This document shows, piece after piece, positions 5,076-12,426 of a DNA stretch of 12,426 bases. The translations under genes were made by a program, and so were the position numbers. How positions within the stretch are numbered: the stretch's first letter is position 1; the number at the start of each line of letters is the position of its first letter. The stretch is from Nitrosomonadaceae bacterium (GTDB taxonomy: Bacteria > Pseudomonadota > Gammaproteobacteria > Burkholderiales > Nitrosomonadaceae): NCBI GenBank assembly GCA_919902625.1, contig CAKKRO010000063.1:15407-27832 (forward strand). The letters run 5' to 3'. Under the pieces are notes generated by a model. That model worked only from the letters and a program-made list of their open reading frames with translations, searched no databases and was not told the origin of the DNA.

Positions 5076-7442
5076 TCAATTACGTAATGTGGCGCCAAAT
5101 TTGTTTTCCAGAATTTTTATTAGACCTGTTACTGCAAAATCCGCTTCTTCATCCGTTAATGTTTTCTCAGTATCTTGTAACAACACACGGAATGCAAGAC
5201 TTTTTTTGGTGCTCTCCATACCTTTGCCACGATAAATATCAAATAATGAAATATCCGATACTATCGCTGATTTTTCTGCAATCATGCAGACTAAAAGTGA
5301 ATACACGCTCACATCATTATCAACAATGATCGCAATATCACGTCGCACCGGCGGGAATCTGGAAATCTCCTTGGCAACATGTAAGGATTTAGGTGTCAGG
5401 CTCTCTAAATTGATCTCAAATAATATTGTGCTTCTTTGCAAACCATATTTCTTCTGCCAGCGTGGATGCAACTCTCCCAACCATCCAATGGATTTGTCTT
5501 CGATACAAATTTGCGCCGACTTTCCGGGATGCAATGCTGGATGAGTAAATACTCTGAAATGAATAGCTTGGTCTCCACACAAAACCTCTATATCTGCTTT
5601 AGCATCATAAAAGTCCATGCTTCTTGCCGGTATACCCCATTGCTCAAATGCGATATCGCCATAGCAGAGCCCCGCAAGCTTTTCTATTTGCTTGCAGTCA
5701 TGTTCATCATCCCTTACAAAACAGCAACCCACTTCAAATAAACGCACTCTGGCTTGTTTACGATTCAGATTAAATTGAAGATTGGATATCAAACCACCAA
5801 TCAGGGTACTCCGCATCACGTTCATTTGACTCGCAATCGGGTTCTTTAATGCAATCGGTTTGCTATTGCCCGCAAAGTCAAGCTCCCAATCTGCATCTAC
5901 AAAAGCGTAATTAATAACTTCCTGGTAATCACGAGCCATGAGCAGTTGCTTTATCTCTATCGGGGAGTGCTTTGCTTCAGATGCTGGCAGCATCGCCATA
6001 TTTGCACGTGGGAAATAGGCAGGTATATGGTCATAGCCATAAATACGCGCCAGTTCTTCTATAAAATCCTCTTCTACCGCCAGATCAAAACGATAGGTTG
6101 GAGGTATCACATTAAAAATATCCCCCTTAACTGAAAATTCAAATCCCAAGCGCTCCAAATAATCACCTATCTGCTGCTTATTGATATCAATACCGAGTAC
6201 TCGTTTTATTCGATCAATCCGCACATTTACGGAAAATCGTTGCGGTAGCTGACGCTTTATTTCAGTAACAGGGCCTGCTTTACCACCACAAATGGTTTGT
6301 ATCAGATAAGCAGCACGTTCTAATACATCCCTGGTTGCTGCAAAATCCACACCGCGTTCAAAGCGATAAGCAGAATCAGAACTAAATCCAAGGCAAAACG
6401 ACTTACCGCTAATTACAGCCGGGGCAAAAAATGCACATTCTAAAAAGATATCAGTAGTACCTTGTGTCACACCACTATCCAATCCACCCATAATCCCCGC
6501 TAATGCGAGCGGCCTATGTTCGTCTGTGATTAATAGCATTTCTGGACTCAAAGCTATTTGATTACCATTCAATAATTGCATGCTCTCACGAGGCAAAGCA
6601 TAACGTACTTGAACAGCACCAGTAATCTTGTTTAGATCAAAAGCATGCATGGGTTGGCCGGTTTCCAACAATACATAGTTGGTGATATCGACTACCGGAT
6701 TAATAGACCGTATGCCACTACGTTCTAACCGTTGCGTTATCCACAATGGTGTCAGTACATCAAGATTGATGCCGCGCATTATCCGGCCACAATACAGAGG
6801 ACATGCTTCAGGGGCTGTCACGCGCACATCCAATGTATCTTCAATTTCGCTGGAAATCGAATTTATCTCCACTGAATGCAACTCAACAGCTGTTATTGCT
6901 GCCACCTCACGCGCCACACCGAAAACTCCAAGACAATCAGCACGATTAGGTGTCAGGCTCAGTGTAAGAATATGATCGTCAAGCCCATAATAACTACGAA
7001 AATCTATACCTACCGGGGCATCCTCAGGAAGCAGCAACAAACCTTCAGCAGCATCACTGATTCCTAATTCCTTGGCTGAGCACAGCATGCCAGCGGAATC
7101 TATGCCACGCAATTTTGTTTGCTTGATGGAGATGCCTGGCAAGCTTGCTCCAACCAACGCACAAGGCACCTTTACACCCATACTGACATTGGGTGCACCA
7201 CAAACAATCTGTAACAGATCTTTCTCTGCTTTCCCTACCCTGACATTGCAAACGTTCAACCGATCTGCCGTTGGATGTTTCTCAACTGAGAGAACCTCGG
7301 CCACAACAACTTTATCAAAAGCTGATGCTACAGGCTGAATACTTTCAACCTCAATCCCTGCCATGGTTAAAGCATGCGCAAGCTCATCACTTGAGTAAGG
7401 TGGATTAACAAAGGTACGTAGCCAGTTTTCAGAAAATTTCAT
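5076..7442 (-). CDS. pheT: phenylalanyl-tRNA synthetase beta subunit
   Basis: The 788-residue beta chain of the alpha2-beta2 phenylalanyl-tRNA synthetase, of normal length. An N-terminal segment is followed by an EMAP/OB-type tRNA-binding domain at about 39-150 (VVVAEVLSVEKHPTADRLNVC). Next come the B3/B4 editing region (about 205-375), a B5 domain (about 400-475, ending in the conserved Y-G-Y-D), the catalytic-like core, and a C-terminal ferredoxin-fold anticodon-binding domain (about 695-788, FPPVRRDIAI to ENKFGATLRN). The ATG gives the canonical MKFSENWLR start, but the preceding bases (CACATTCTC) have no Shine-Dalgarno sequence. It starts 40 bases after pheS, so the pair is surely co-transcribed and both subunits are needed for activity. 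No frameshift or missing block is apparent. Confidence 0.97.
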   Translation of the reverse strand: MKFSENWLRTFVNPPYSSDELAHALTMAGIEVESIQPVASAFDKVVVAEVLSVEKHPTADRLNVCNVRVGKAEKDLLQIVCGAPNVSMGVKVPCALVGASLPGISIKQTKLRGIDSAGMLCSAKELGISDAAEGLLLLPEDAPVGIDFRSYYGLDDHILTLSLTPNRADCLGVFGVAREVAAITAVELHSVEINSISSEIEDTLDVRVTAPEACPLYCGRIMRGINLDVLTPLWITQRLERSGIRSINPVVDITNYVLLETGQPMHAFDLNKITGAVQVRYALPRESMQLLNGNQIALSPEMLLITDEHRPLALAGIMGGLDSGVTQGTTDIFLECAFFAPAVISGKSFCLGFSSDSAYRFERGVDFAATRDVLERAAYLIQTICGGKAGPVTEIKRQLPQRFSVNVRIDRIKRVLGIDINKQQIGDYLERLGFEFSVKGDIFNVIPPTYRFDLAVEEDFIEELARIYGYDHIPAYFPRANMAMLPASEAKHSPIEIKQLLMARDYQEVINYAFVDADWELDFAGNSKPIALKNPIASQMNVMRSTLIGGLISNLQFNLNRKQARVRLFEVGCCFVRDDEHDCKQIEKLAGLCYGDIAFEQWGIPARSMDFYDAKADIEVLCGDQAIHFRVFTHPALHPGKSAQICIEDKSIGWLGELHPRWQKKYGLQRSTILFEINLESLTPKSLHVAKEISRFPPVRRDIAIIVDNDVSVYSLLVCMIAEKSAIVSDISLFDIYRGKGMESTKKSLAFRVLLQDTEKTLTDEEADFAVTGLIKILENKFGATLRN

Positions 7443-7482
7443 GAGAATGTGCTATTGATTACAACAGGTAAATTGATCAGGT

Positions 7483-8502
7483 TTAATTAAATTGTTTTAG
7501 AAAACGCAAATCGTTTTCAAAAAATAATCTCAAATCATTGACGCCATATCTAAGCATTGTCAGCCGTTCCACTCCCATACCGAAAGCAAATCCGATATAT
7601 CGTTCACTATCAATAGCCACATGCTTTAAAACGTTAGGATGGACCATTCCACAACCCAGTACCTCCAACCAGCCTGTATGGCTACAAACACGGCAACCTT
7701 TTCCATCACACATTACACAACCAATATCCATCTCAGCAGAGGGTTCAGTGAATGGGAAAAAAGAAGGCCTGAATCTTACAGGTAAATCATCACGTTCAAA
7801 GAAATGCGCCATGAAATCAGCCAGAACACCTTTTAGTGCAGCAAAATTGGCACTCTCATCTATCCATAAACCTTCCACTTGATGAAACATTGGAGTATGC
7901 GTTACATCGGAATCACACCGGTAAACACGCCCGGGTGCAATGACTTTTATCGGTGGCTCATTATTCTGCATGTAGTGAATTTGAACAGGCGATGTATGGG
8001 TACGCAATAAATTGCCATTATCAATATAAAATGTATCATGCATTGCTCGTGCAGGATGATTTTCCGGAATATTTAGAGCCGTAAAGTTATAAAAATCAGT
8101 TTCAATCTCAGGGCCTGAAGCAACATCAAAACCTATCGAATGAAATAGCGCTTCAATACGCATCAAAGTTTGAGTTACCGGATGCAAGCCACTGATTCCC
8201 AATCCTCTGCCAGGCAGAGTGACATCCAATGCTTCTTCAGTTAACTTAGCTTCCAGTTCTTTTGCTTGAATCGCATTTCGCCGATATTTAAGTGTTGCTT
8301 CTAATTGATTCTTCGCCTGATTTATTTGACTACCCATGGCAGGGCGCTCTTCGACAGGAAGCTTACCTAGTCCTTTGAGTAATTCAGTAAGTACCCCATT
8401 CTTGCCAAGATAACGCGCCTTGACATTCTCTAACTCGGCCGGATCTTCAATACCCTCCAGCAAGCTTGTTGCTTCACTGATTATATCTTCCAAGTTTCTC
8501 AT
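7483..8502 (-). CDS. pheS: phenylalanyl-tRNA synthetase alpha subunit
   Basis: The 339-residue catalytic alpha chain, class II synthetase fold. An N-terminal coiled coil (about 1-90) contacts tRNA. Class II motif 1 lies near 113-150 (MRIEALFHSIGFDVASGPEIE), motif 2 is GRVYRCDSDVTHTPMFHQVEG (191-211), and motif 3 is GFAFGMGVERLTMLRYG (304-320). Four cysteines (C262, C265, C270, C273) form a CxxC-x4-CxxC knuckle inserted before GWLEVLGCGMVHPN; this is common in PheS outside the enterics. The ATG has no strong ribosome binding site. The gene lies downstream of rplT behind an intrinsic terminator, so its expression depends on read-through or on a promoter I could not identify in the 8503-8558 stretch. 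Confidence 0.97.
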   Translation of the reverse strand: MRNLEDIISEATSLLEGIEDPAELENVKARYLGKNGVLTELLKGLGKLPVEERPAMGSQINQAKNQLEATLKYRRNAIQAKELEAKLTEEALDVTLPGRGLGISGLHPVTQTLMRIEALFHSIGFDVASGPEIETDFYNFTALNIPENHPARAMHDTFYIDNGNLLRTHTSPVQIHYMQNNEPPIKVIAPGRVYRCDSDVTHTPMFHQVEGLWIDESANFAALKGVLADFMAHFFERDDLPVRFRPSFFPFTEPSAEMDIGCVMCDGKGCRVCSHTGWLEVLGCGMVHPNVLKHVAIDSERYIGFAFGMGVERLTMLRYGVNDLRLFFENDLRFLKQFN

Positions 8503-8558
8503 ATAAATTCGACATCTAAGATTAGAGAACGGCTACCCATATCATTACATTTCACAAC

Positions 8559-8593
8559 AAAAAGGGAGGTTCAGGTTTATACCCAGACCTCCC
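8559..8593 (-). terminator. intrinsic terminator between rplT and pheS
   Basis: On the - strand GGGAGGT (8593-8587) pairs with ACCTCCC (8570-8564), with a further inner GGT/ACC pairing, and is followed directly by five T residues (8563-8559) and TGTTG. This is a textbook Rho-independent terminator placed 24 bases after the rplT stop. It either ends the thrS-rplT transcript or works as an attenuator for pheST. The short stretch between rplT and the hairpin holds no Phe-rich leader peptide. Confidence 0.85.
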
Positions 8594-8616
8594 GATAACT
8601 CTGCCATCACAACCGA

Positions 8617-8976
8617 TTATGTGGCCAAGCTGGCTTTTGCCTGTTCCACAATTTGCTCAAAAGCTTTCTTATCAAATACAGCCAAATCAGCCAGCACCTT
8701 TCTATCCACTTCAATGCTTGCTTTTTTTAGGCCGTTCATAAATACACTGTACGACAGGCCACATTCACGAGCAGCCGCATTGATACGAGCAATCCATAAA
8801 GCTCTGAATTGTCTCTTACGCTGCCGGCGGTCTCTATAGGCATACTGACCAGCCTTCATAACAGCTTGCTTAGCTATACGGTAGACATTCTTACGCCGCC
8901 CACGATAGCCTTTAGCCAAATCCAATATTTTCTTGTGCCGCGCATGAGCGGTTACACCACGTTTAACTCTTGGCAT
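8617..8976 (-). CDS. rplT: 50S ribosomal protein L20
   Basis: A 119-residue ribosomal protein, full length. The basic N-terminal extension begins MPRVKRGVTAHARHKKILDLAKGYRGRRKNVYRIAKQAV, followed by the globular domain with YRDRRQRKRQFRALWIARINAA (47-68) and VLADLAVFD. L20 binds 23S rRNA early in assembly and, in E. coli and Bacillus, also represses its own operon by binding the mRNA leader. The start is ATG with an AGGAG ribosome binding site, 12 bases after the rpmI stop. A GC-rich intrinsic terminator follows. Confidence 0.98.
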   Translation of the reverse strand: MPRVKRGVTAHARHKKILDLAKGYRGRRKNVYRIAKQAVMKAGQYAYRDRRQRKRQFRALWIARINAAARECGLSYSVFMNGLKKASIEVDRKVLADLAVFDKKAFEQIVEQAKASLAT

Positions 8977-8988
8977 GATCGCTCCTCT

Positions 8989-9186
8989 TTATGCGTATGG
9001 CATCATAGCGCGAACAGAAGCTGTATTAGTGGGATTAACACTAACAATACCTCGTAACTGACGCTTATTTTTGGTTGTTTTTTTAGTCAATATGTGGCGT
9101 TTAAAAGCTTGTGAGCGTTTGATACTCCCACTAGCCCGAAACTTGAAGCGCTTTGCTGCGCCACTTTTAGTTTTCATTTTGGGCAT
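8989..9186 (-). CDS. rpmI: 50S ribosomal protein L35
   Basis: A 65-residue ribosomal protein of normal length, MPKMKTKSGAAKRFKFRASG at the N-terminus and the HILTKKTTKNKRQLRG stretch in the middle. The ORF extends to an ATG at 9201, but the family start and an AGGAG ribosome binding site (about 9198-9194), eight bases ahead of 9186, both favour the downstream ATG. The 112-base gap after infC holds a stable hairpin described separately. It is co-transcribed with rplT. Confidence 0.96.
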   Translation of the reverse strand: MPKMKTKSGAAKRFKFRASGSIKRSQAFKRHILTKKTTKNKRQLRGIVSVNPTNTASVRAMMPYA

Positions 9187-9210
9187 AAATACTCCTCTCA
9201 TTTAACATGA

Positions 9211-9250
9211 AACCAGGTGTTTCCGGTATGGAAAACTTCCAAAACCTGGT
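9211..9250 (-). promoter_or_regulatory. structured leader hairpin upstream of rpmI (candidate L20 operator)
   Basis: On the - strand ACCAGGT (9250-9244) pairs with ACCTGGT (9218-9212). The enclosed bases can form a second stem, TTTCC with GGAAA, or a competing GGAA/TTCC pairing. There is no T-run after it, so it is not a terminator. It ends about 14 bases before the rpmI ribosome binding site. In E. coli the rpmI-rplT mRNA leader folds to bind L20 and block translation. A similar role here is inference from position and foldability only. Confidence 0.4.
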
Positions 9251-9298
9251 AATCACTTATTATTTCAATCTACCTACAACAAGTTACCAAGAACAAAT

Positions 9299-9871
9299 CT
9301 ATGATGTTACCGTTGAATCTTCTATCACCGTTTTAGATTTGTCAGCTTTAACATCTTTTTTCTTAGGCGACAGCACCATAACCATTTGCCGCCCTTCCAT
9401 TTTAGGAAATTGCTCCACTACTGCAAAAGATTCTAAATCATCCCTTACACGCTCCAACAAGCGCATACCAAATTCCTGATGGGCCATTTCGCGACCGCGA
9501 AAACGCAATGTTACCTTAACTTTATCTCCTTCATTAAGAAAATTAGTCAAATTTCTCAACTTTATGTTGTAATCTCCTTCATCGGTATTGGGTCTAAATT
9601 TAATTTCTTTAATCTGAACTTGTTTCTGTTTTAATTTCGCATCATGTTTTTTCTTACTTTCCTGATAGCGAAACTTACCATAATCCATCAAGCGACAAAC
9701 AGGAGGTTGTGCTGTGGGCGCAATCTCAACCAGATCAACTCCTGCCTCATCAGCTAAGGCATTTGCATCAGCAAGTTTAACAATACCAACTTGCTCCCCA
9801 TTTACACCAATCAAACGTACCTCTGGCACATCTATCTCTTGATTTATGCGCGCTGCTTTTTCCTGAGCTAT
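9299..9871 (-). CDS. infC: translation initiation factor IF-3 (probable ATA start)
   Basis: A 190-residue IF3 when started at ATA (9871-9869). The N-terminal domain contains RIN-QEI (8-13), VRLIGVNGEQVGIV and CRLMDYGKFRY (59-69). A Lys-rich linker (about 70-88) follows, then the C-terminal domain with RFRGREM (123-129) and MEGRQMVMVLSPKKK, and an unconserved tail of about 18 residues. IF3 binds the 30S subunit and rejects non-canonical start codons. The frame has a TAA at 9895-9893 and no ATG, GTG or TTG before a GTG at 9829, which would cut off the conserved RIN-QEI segment. GGAG at 9883-9880 sits eight bases from ATA but only two from the alternative ATT (9877). A rare start fits the known AUU autoregulation of infC. 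It lies 35 bases after thrS. Confidence 0.93.
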   Translation of the reverse strand: MAQEKAARINQEIDVPEVRLIGVNGEQVGIVKLADANALADEAGVDLVEIAPTAQPPVCRLMDYGKFRYQESKKKHDAKLKQKQVQIKEIKFRPNTDEGDYNIKLRNLTNFLNEGDKVKVTLRFRGREMAHQEFGMRLLERVRDDLESFAVVEQFPKMEGRQMVMVLSPKKKDVKADKSKTVIEDSTVTS

Positions 9872-9879
9872 GGCAATTT

Positions 9880-9883
9880 CTCC
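9880..9883 (-). promoter_or_regulatory. ribosome binding site that decides the infC start
   Basis: GGAG on the - strand lies 8 bases before ATA (9871) and 2 bases before ATT (9877). The spacing favours ATA, although both are in frame and either would be a rare, IF3-sensed start codon. Confidence 0.65.
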
Positions 9884-9906
9884 AAGTTTAGTTTATTAAA
9901 AGAAAG

Positions 9907-11814
9907 TTATACTTTGGAAGACAATTCTTTTTTAAGACGTTCTATCAAAGCTTGTAATGTCATTTGACCAAGGTCTTCGCCTGCACGATTACGAACAGCC
10001 ACTCTATTTGTTCGAACTTCTTCATCCCCGACAATAATCTGATAGGGAAGTTTCTGCAAACTATGCTCACGAATTTTATAGGTTATTTTCTCATTTCTCA
10101 AGTCCAAGCTGGTTCTAATACCATGATGCTTTAACTGAGCAGCCACTTCTTGTGCATAATCAACCTGTCCTCGAGAAATATTTAATACGACAACTTGCTC
10201 GGGTGATAACCATAAAGGAAATGCACCTGCATAGTTTTCTATCAGAATACCAATGAATCGTTCCAAAGATCCCAGAATTGCTCTATGCAGCATAACTGGC
10301 ACTTGGCGCGAATTATCTTCCGCCACATATTCTGCGCCTAAACGATCAGGCATGGAAAAATCCAGTTGCAATGTACCACATTGCCATACACGTCCAATAC
10401 AATCCTTTAATGAGAATTCAATTTTTGGCCCATAAAACGCACCTTCACCAGGTTGCAATTCCCATTCAAGCTTAGCTTCATTTAAAGCAGCCTCAAGTGC
10501 TGCTTCAGATTTATCCCACTGCACTTCTGACCCGACACGTTTTTGTGGTCGGGTTGAGAGTTTAACCAGAAGCTCTTTAAAACTGAAGTCTGCATATACA
10601 ACTTTCAACAAATCAATAAATCTCACAACTTCGTCTTGTATCTGATCTTCTGTACAAAAAATATGGGCATCATCTTGTGTAAACGCACGTACCCGCATAA
10701 TACCGTGCAACGCTCCCGACGCCTCATTTCGATGACACGAACCAAACTCAGCCAATCTTATTGGAAGTTCCCGGTAACTCCTCAAACCTTGATTAAATAT
10801 CTGAACGTGTCCGGGACAATTCATTGGTTTTATGGCAAAGTCTCTCTCATCCGAATTCGTGGTAAACATATTCTCACGAAAGTTTTCCCAATGTCCTGAG
10901 CGCACCCATAAATCTTTATCAAGAATCTGCGGTGTACGTATTTCCTGGTAACCATTTTGACTCAGTATATTTCTCATATACTGCTCAATTTGTTGCCACA
11001 ATATCCATCCTTTCGGATGCCAAAATACCATGCCCGGCGCTTCATCTTGTGTATGAAACAAATCAAGCTGCTTTCCAAGTTTTCGATGATCTCTTTTCTC
11101 CGCCTCTTCTAAGCGATGCAAATAATCTTTTTGATCATCTTTATTTGTCCAGGCCGTTCCATAAATACGCTGCAGCATTTCATTATTGGAATCACCACGC
11201 CAATAAGCTCCCGCAACTTTCATAAGTTTAAAAACCCTTATTTTTGAAGTAACAGGAACATGAGGCCCTCGACACAAATCTGTAAAATTACCTTGAGAAT
11301 AAAGTGATAAATCTTCATTACCCGGTATAGACTCAATAATCTGTGCTTTGTAATGCTCTCCCTGCTGCTTGAAAAAATTGATTGCTTCAGTACGTTCCCA
11401 CACTTTTCGTTCTATCTTTAAATCTCGTTTACTGATTTCAAGCATACGCTTCTCAATCGCAATTAAATCTTCAGGGGTAAATGGGCGTTTGTAAGAAAAA
11501 TCGTAATAAAATCCATCATCAATTACTGGTCCAATAGTCACTTGAGCATCTGGGAATAATTCTTTTACAGCGTGAGCTAACAAATGGGCGCAGGAATGTC
11601 GAATAATTTCCAATCCTTCAGCATCTTTCTCAGTAATGATGGCAAGCTCACTATCGCTATCAATCTGATTATATACATCAACCAGTTTTCCATTTATCTT
11701 CCCCGCGATTGCTGCACGGGCAAGACCTGGGCCAATCGCTGAAGCTACATCTATAACAGTTATAGGGTGATCAAAAACACGCTCAGAGCCGTCTGGCAAA
11801 CGAACAACAGTCAC
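9907..11814 (-). CDS. thrS: threonyl-tRNA synthetase
   Basis: A 635-residue class II synthetase that charges tRNA-Thr. The GTG at 11814 is chosen over the TTG at 11829: AAGGA (11825-11821) lies six bases before it, it gives the canonical VVRLPDGS N-terminus, and it puts the editing histidines at 73 and 77, as in E. coli. Domains in order: TGS (about 1-61); the editing domain with HSCAHLLAH (73-81) and DLCRGPH (179-185, Cys181/His185), which clears Ser-tRNA-Thr; the catalytic core with zinc ligands C333 (NCPGH), H384 (DDAHI) and H510 (MLHRA); and the anticodon-binding domain from about 540. All key residues are intact. First of the thrS-infC-rpmI-rplT block. I see no E. coli-like tRNA-mimic operator; the upstream gap is only 96 bases. 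Confidence 0.97.
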   Translation of the reverse strand: MTVVRLPDGSERVFDHPITVIDVASAIGPGLARAAIAGKINGKLVDVYNQIDSDSELAIITEKDAEGLEIIRHSCAHLLAHAVKELFPDAQVTIGPVIDDGFYYDFSYKRPFTPEDLIAIEKRMLEISKRDLKIERKVWERTEAINFFKQQGEHYKAQIIESIPGNEDLSLYSQGNFTDLCRGPHVPVTSKIRVFKLMKVAGAYWRGDSNNEMLQRIYGTAWTNKDDQKDYLHRLEEAEKRDHRKLGKQLDLFHTQDEAPGMVFWHPKGWILWQQIEQYMRNILSQNGYQEIRTPQILDKDLWVRSGHWENFRENMFTTNSDERDFAIKPMNCPGHVQIFNQGLRSYRELPIRLAEFGSCHRNEASGALHGIMRVRAFTQDDAHIFCTEDQIQDEVVRFIDLLKVVYADFSFKELLVKLSTRPQKRVGSEVQWDKSEAALEAALNEAKLEWELQPGEGAFYGPKIEFSLKDCIGRVWQCGTLQLDFSMPDRLGAEYVAEDNSRQVPVMLHRAILGSLERFIGILIENYAGAFPLWLSPEQVVVLNISRGQVDYAQEVAAQLKHHGIRTSLDLRNEKITYKIREHSLQKLPYQIIVGDEEVRTNRVAVRNRAGEDLGQMTLQALIERLKKELSSKV

Positions 11815-11820
11815 AAATAT

Positions 11821-11825
11821 TCCTT
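11821..11825 (-). promoter_or_regulatory. ribosome binding site that decides the thrS start
   Basis: AAGGA on the - strand, six bases before GTG at 11814. It lies inside the extension that a TTG start at 11829 would translate, so the GTG is the better start. Confidence 0.7.
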
Positions 11826-11887
11826 CCAAGTAGTTTGTTTAATAAAATGACAACTTCTTCAGATATCTCGTAATTCCAAAAACTCTT

Positions 11888-11899
11888 TTCTTTAAAGAA
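11888..11899. repeat. 12-base perfect palindrome in the thrS leader region
   Basis: TTCTTTAAAGAA reads the same on both strands and sits between the stop of the membrane-protein gene and thrS. It is too AT-rich to be a convincing terminator. It could be a protein-binding site or chance in AT-rich DNA. Confidence 0.35.
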
Positions 11900-11910
11900 G
11901 TGTTGATCTG

Positions 11911-12426
11911 CTAAGTGATCGTTTTATACCAGTTATTCATTTTTTGCAAACCGTTTAAAAACTTTGGAGCAAAACCAATAGCTACCGCATCGACCAAGCA
12001 ATACCAGGCGGCCACACCACTAGGCGGATTTCCTTGCGTCCAATTAAAAACAGGTTCAATTGATGCCCATTTCCATGTTCCGGCCGCTGTGCCAACAATT
12101 TCCAGCCAGGTGCAAATAAAAAAAGCACCCAGATAAACCATCGGTGATCTGCCTTTGAAAAGACAAATTACAAAGATACAAAACAAAAATGCACCAACCT
12201 GATCTCCTTGTTCAGGTATTCCACTGATACCCCACAGTGACCAGATACCACCCGTAACGATAACAAACAGTGCCAATCTCCTTGCATTCATCAAAAAAAA
12301 TCTTGAACGTGCAAGTGCAACAGCTGTCAGATAAACCATTCCATGGCCTGGAGGTACATAATGCGGCACATTTCCAAAACGATAGGTATATCCTTCCATA
12401 TAAATAGATGCAAAATGTTCACCTGC
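11911..12426 (-). CDS. unrecognised multi-pass membrane protein, 5' end outside the window
   Basis: At least 171 residues, open to the window edge. An internal ATG at 12399 has no ribosome binding site, and the residues before it (GEHFASIY) read naturally into what follows, so the true start is probably upstream. From the edge the protein shows RFGNVPHYVPPGHGMVYL, then hydrophobic segments at about 27-41, 51-67, 77-92, 98-118 and 137-157, suggesting about five membrane spans. A polar loop carries NWTQGNPPSGVAAWYC, followed by LVDAVAIGFAPKFL, and the tail is short and basic. Pro, Gly, Trp and His in PPGHG and GNPPSG look like conserved loop motifs. I vaguely recall similar uncharacterised proteins in other bacteria but cannot name a family or function. 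It ends 96 bases before thrS on the same strand. Confidence 0.8.
   Translation of the reverse strand, partial: AGEHFASIYMEGYTYRFGNVPHYVPPGHGMVYLTAVALARSRFFLMNARRLALFVIVTGGIWSLWGISGIPEQGDQVGAFLFCIFVICLFKGRSPMVYLGAFFICTWLEIVGTAAGTWKWASIEPVFNWTQGNPPSGVAAWYCLVDAVAIGFAPKFLNGLQKMNNWYKTIT

Noticed and set aside
5069..7338. Several + strand open frames of 60 to 100 codons opposite pheT
   Set aside because: They lie entirely within the well-conserved pheT gene, have no ribosome binding sites, and encode no recognisable domains. They are antisense shadows.
8545..8607. A 20-codon ORF after rplT as a pheM-like leader peptide
   Set aside because: It runs through the terminator itself, has only one Phe codon, placed after the hairpin, and has no ribosome binding site, so it cannot act as a Phe-sensing attenuator.

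Overview
The window reads as chromosomal DNA of a betaproteobacterial ammonia oxidiser, most likely a Nitrosomonas. Two things point there. The first is a histidine-rich secreted protein that I recognise as SmbP, the small metal-binding protein known from Nitrosomonas europaea. The second is a standard proteobacterial thrS-infC-rpmI-rplT-pheS-pheT-ihfA-merR block followed by surE-pcm-nlpD. The DNA is moderately AT-rich by eye. The genus is inferred from protein resemblance, not from a search.

Layout. On the + strand, 13-783 encodes a CbbY-type HAD phosphatase linked to the Calvin cycle. A 228-base gap follows, with a probable extended -10 promoter and a palindrome at the expected transcription start. 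Then comes smbP (1012-1356). A long inverted repeat (1366-1436) separates smbP from everything else, because all remaining genes lie on the - strand and converge on it.

Read in the direction of transcription (from the right edge leftwards), the - strand holds the following: the 3' part of an unrecognised multi-pass membrane protein (cut by the window edge); thrS; infC, whose start appears to be the rare codon ATA; rpmI, behind a structured leader; rplT; an intrinsic terminator; pheS and pheT; ihfA overlapping a MerR-type regulator; a tRNA-Pro(GGG) with its own extended -10 promoter; and finally surE, pcm and nlpD.

How the genes work together. The thrS to ihfA block supplies translation (threonyl- and phenylalanyl-tRNA synthetases, IF3, L35, L20) and the nucleoid protein IHF-alpha. 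surE-pcm-nlpD is the stationary-phase/repair and cell-division group that usually precedes rpoS; here rpoS is not next, and convergent smbP occupies its place. cbbY and smbP are the lineage-flavoured genes: one protects carbon fixation, the other is a periplasmic metal binder in an organism with a heavy copper and iron demand.

There is no sign of a mobile element, CRISPR array or dedicated defence system. The most interesting signals are the exact internal duplication in SmbP, its promoter palindrome, the ATA start of infC, the rpmI leader hairpin, and the very short 5' leader predicted for tRNA-Pro. No stretch longer than 300 bases lacks a gene.
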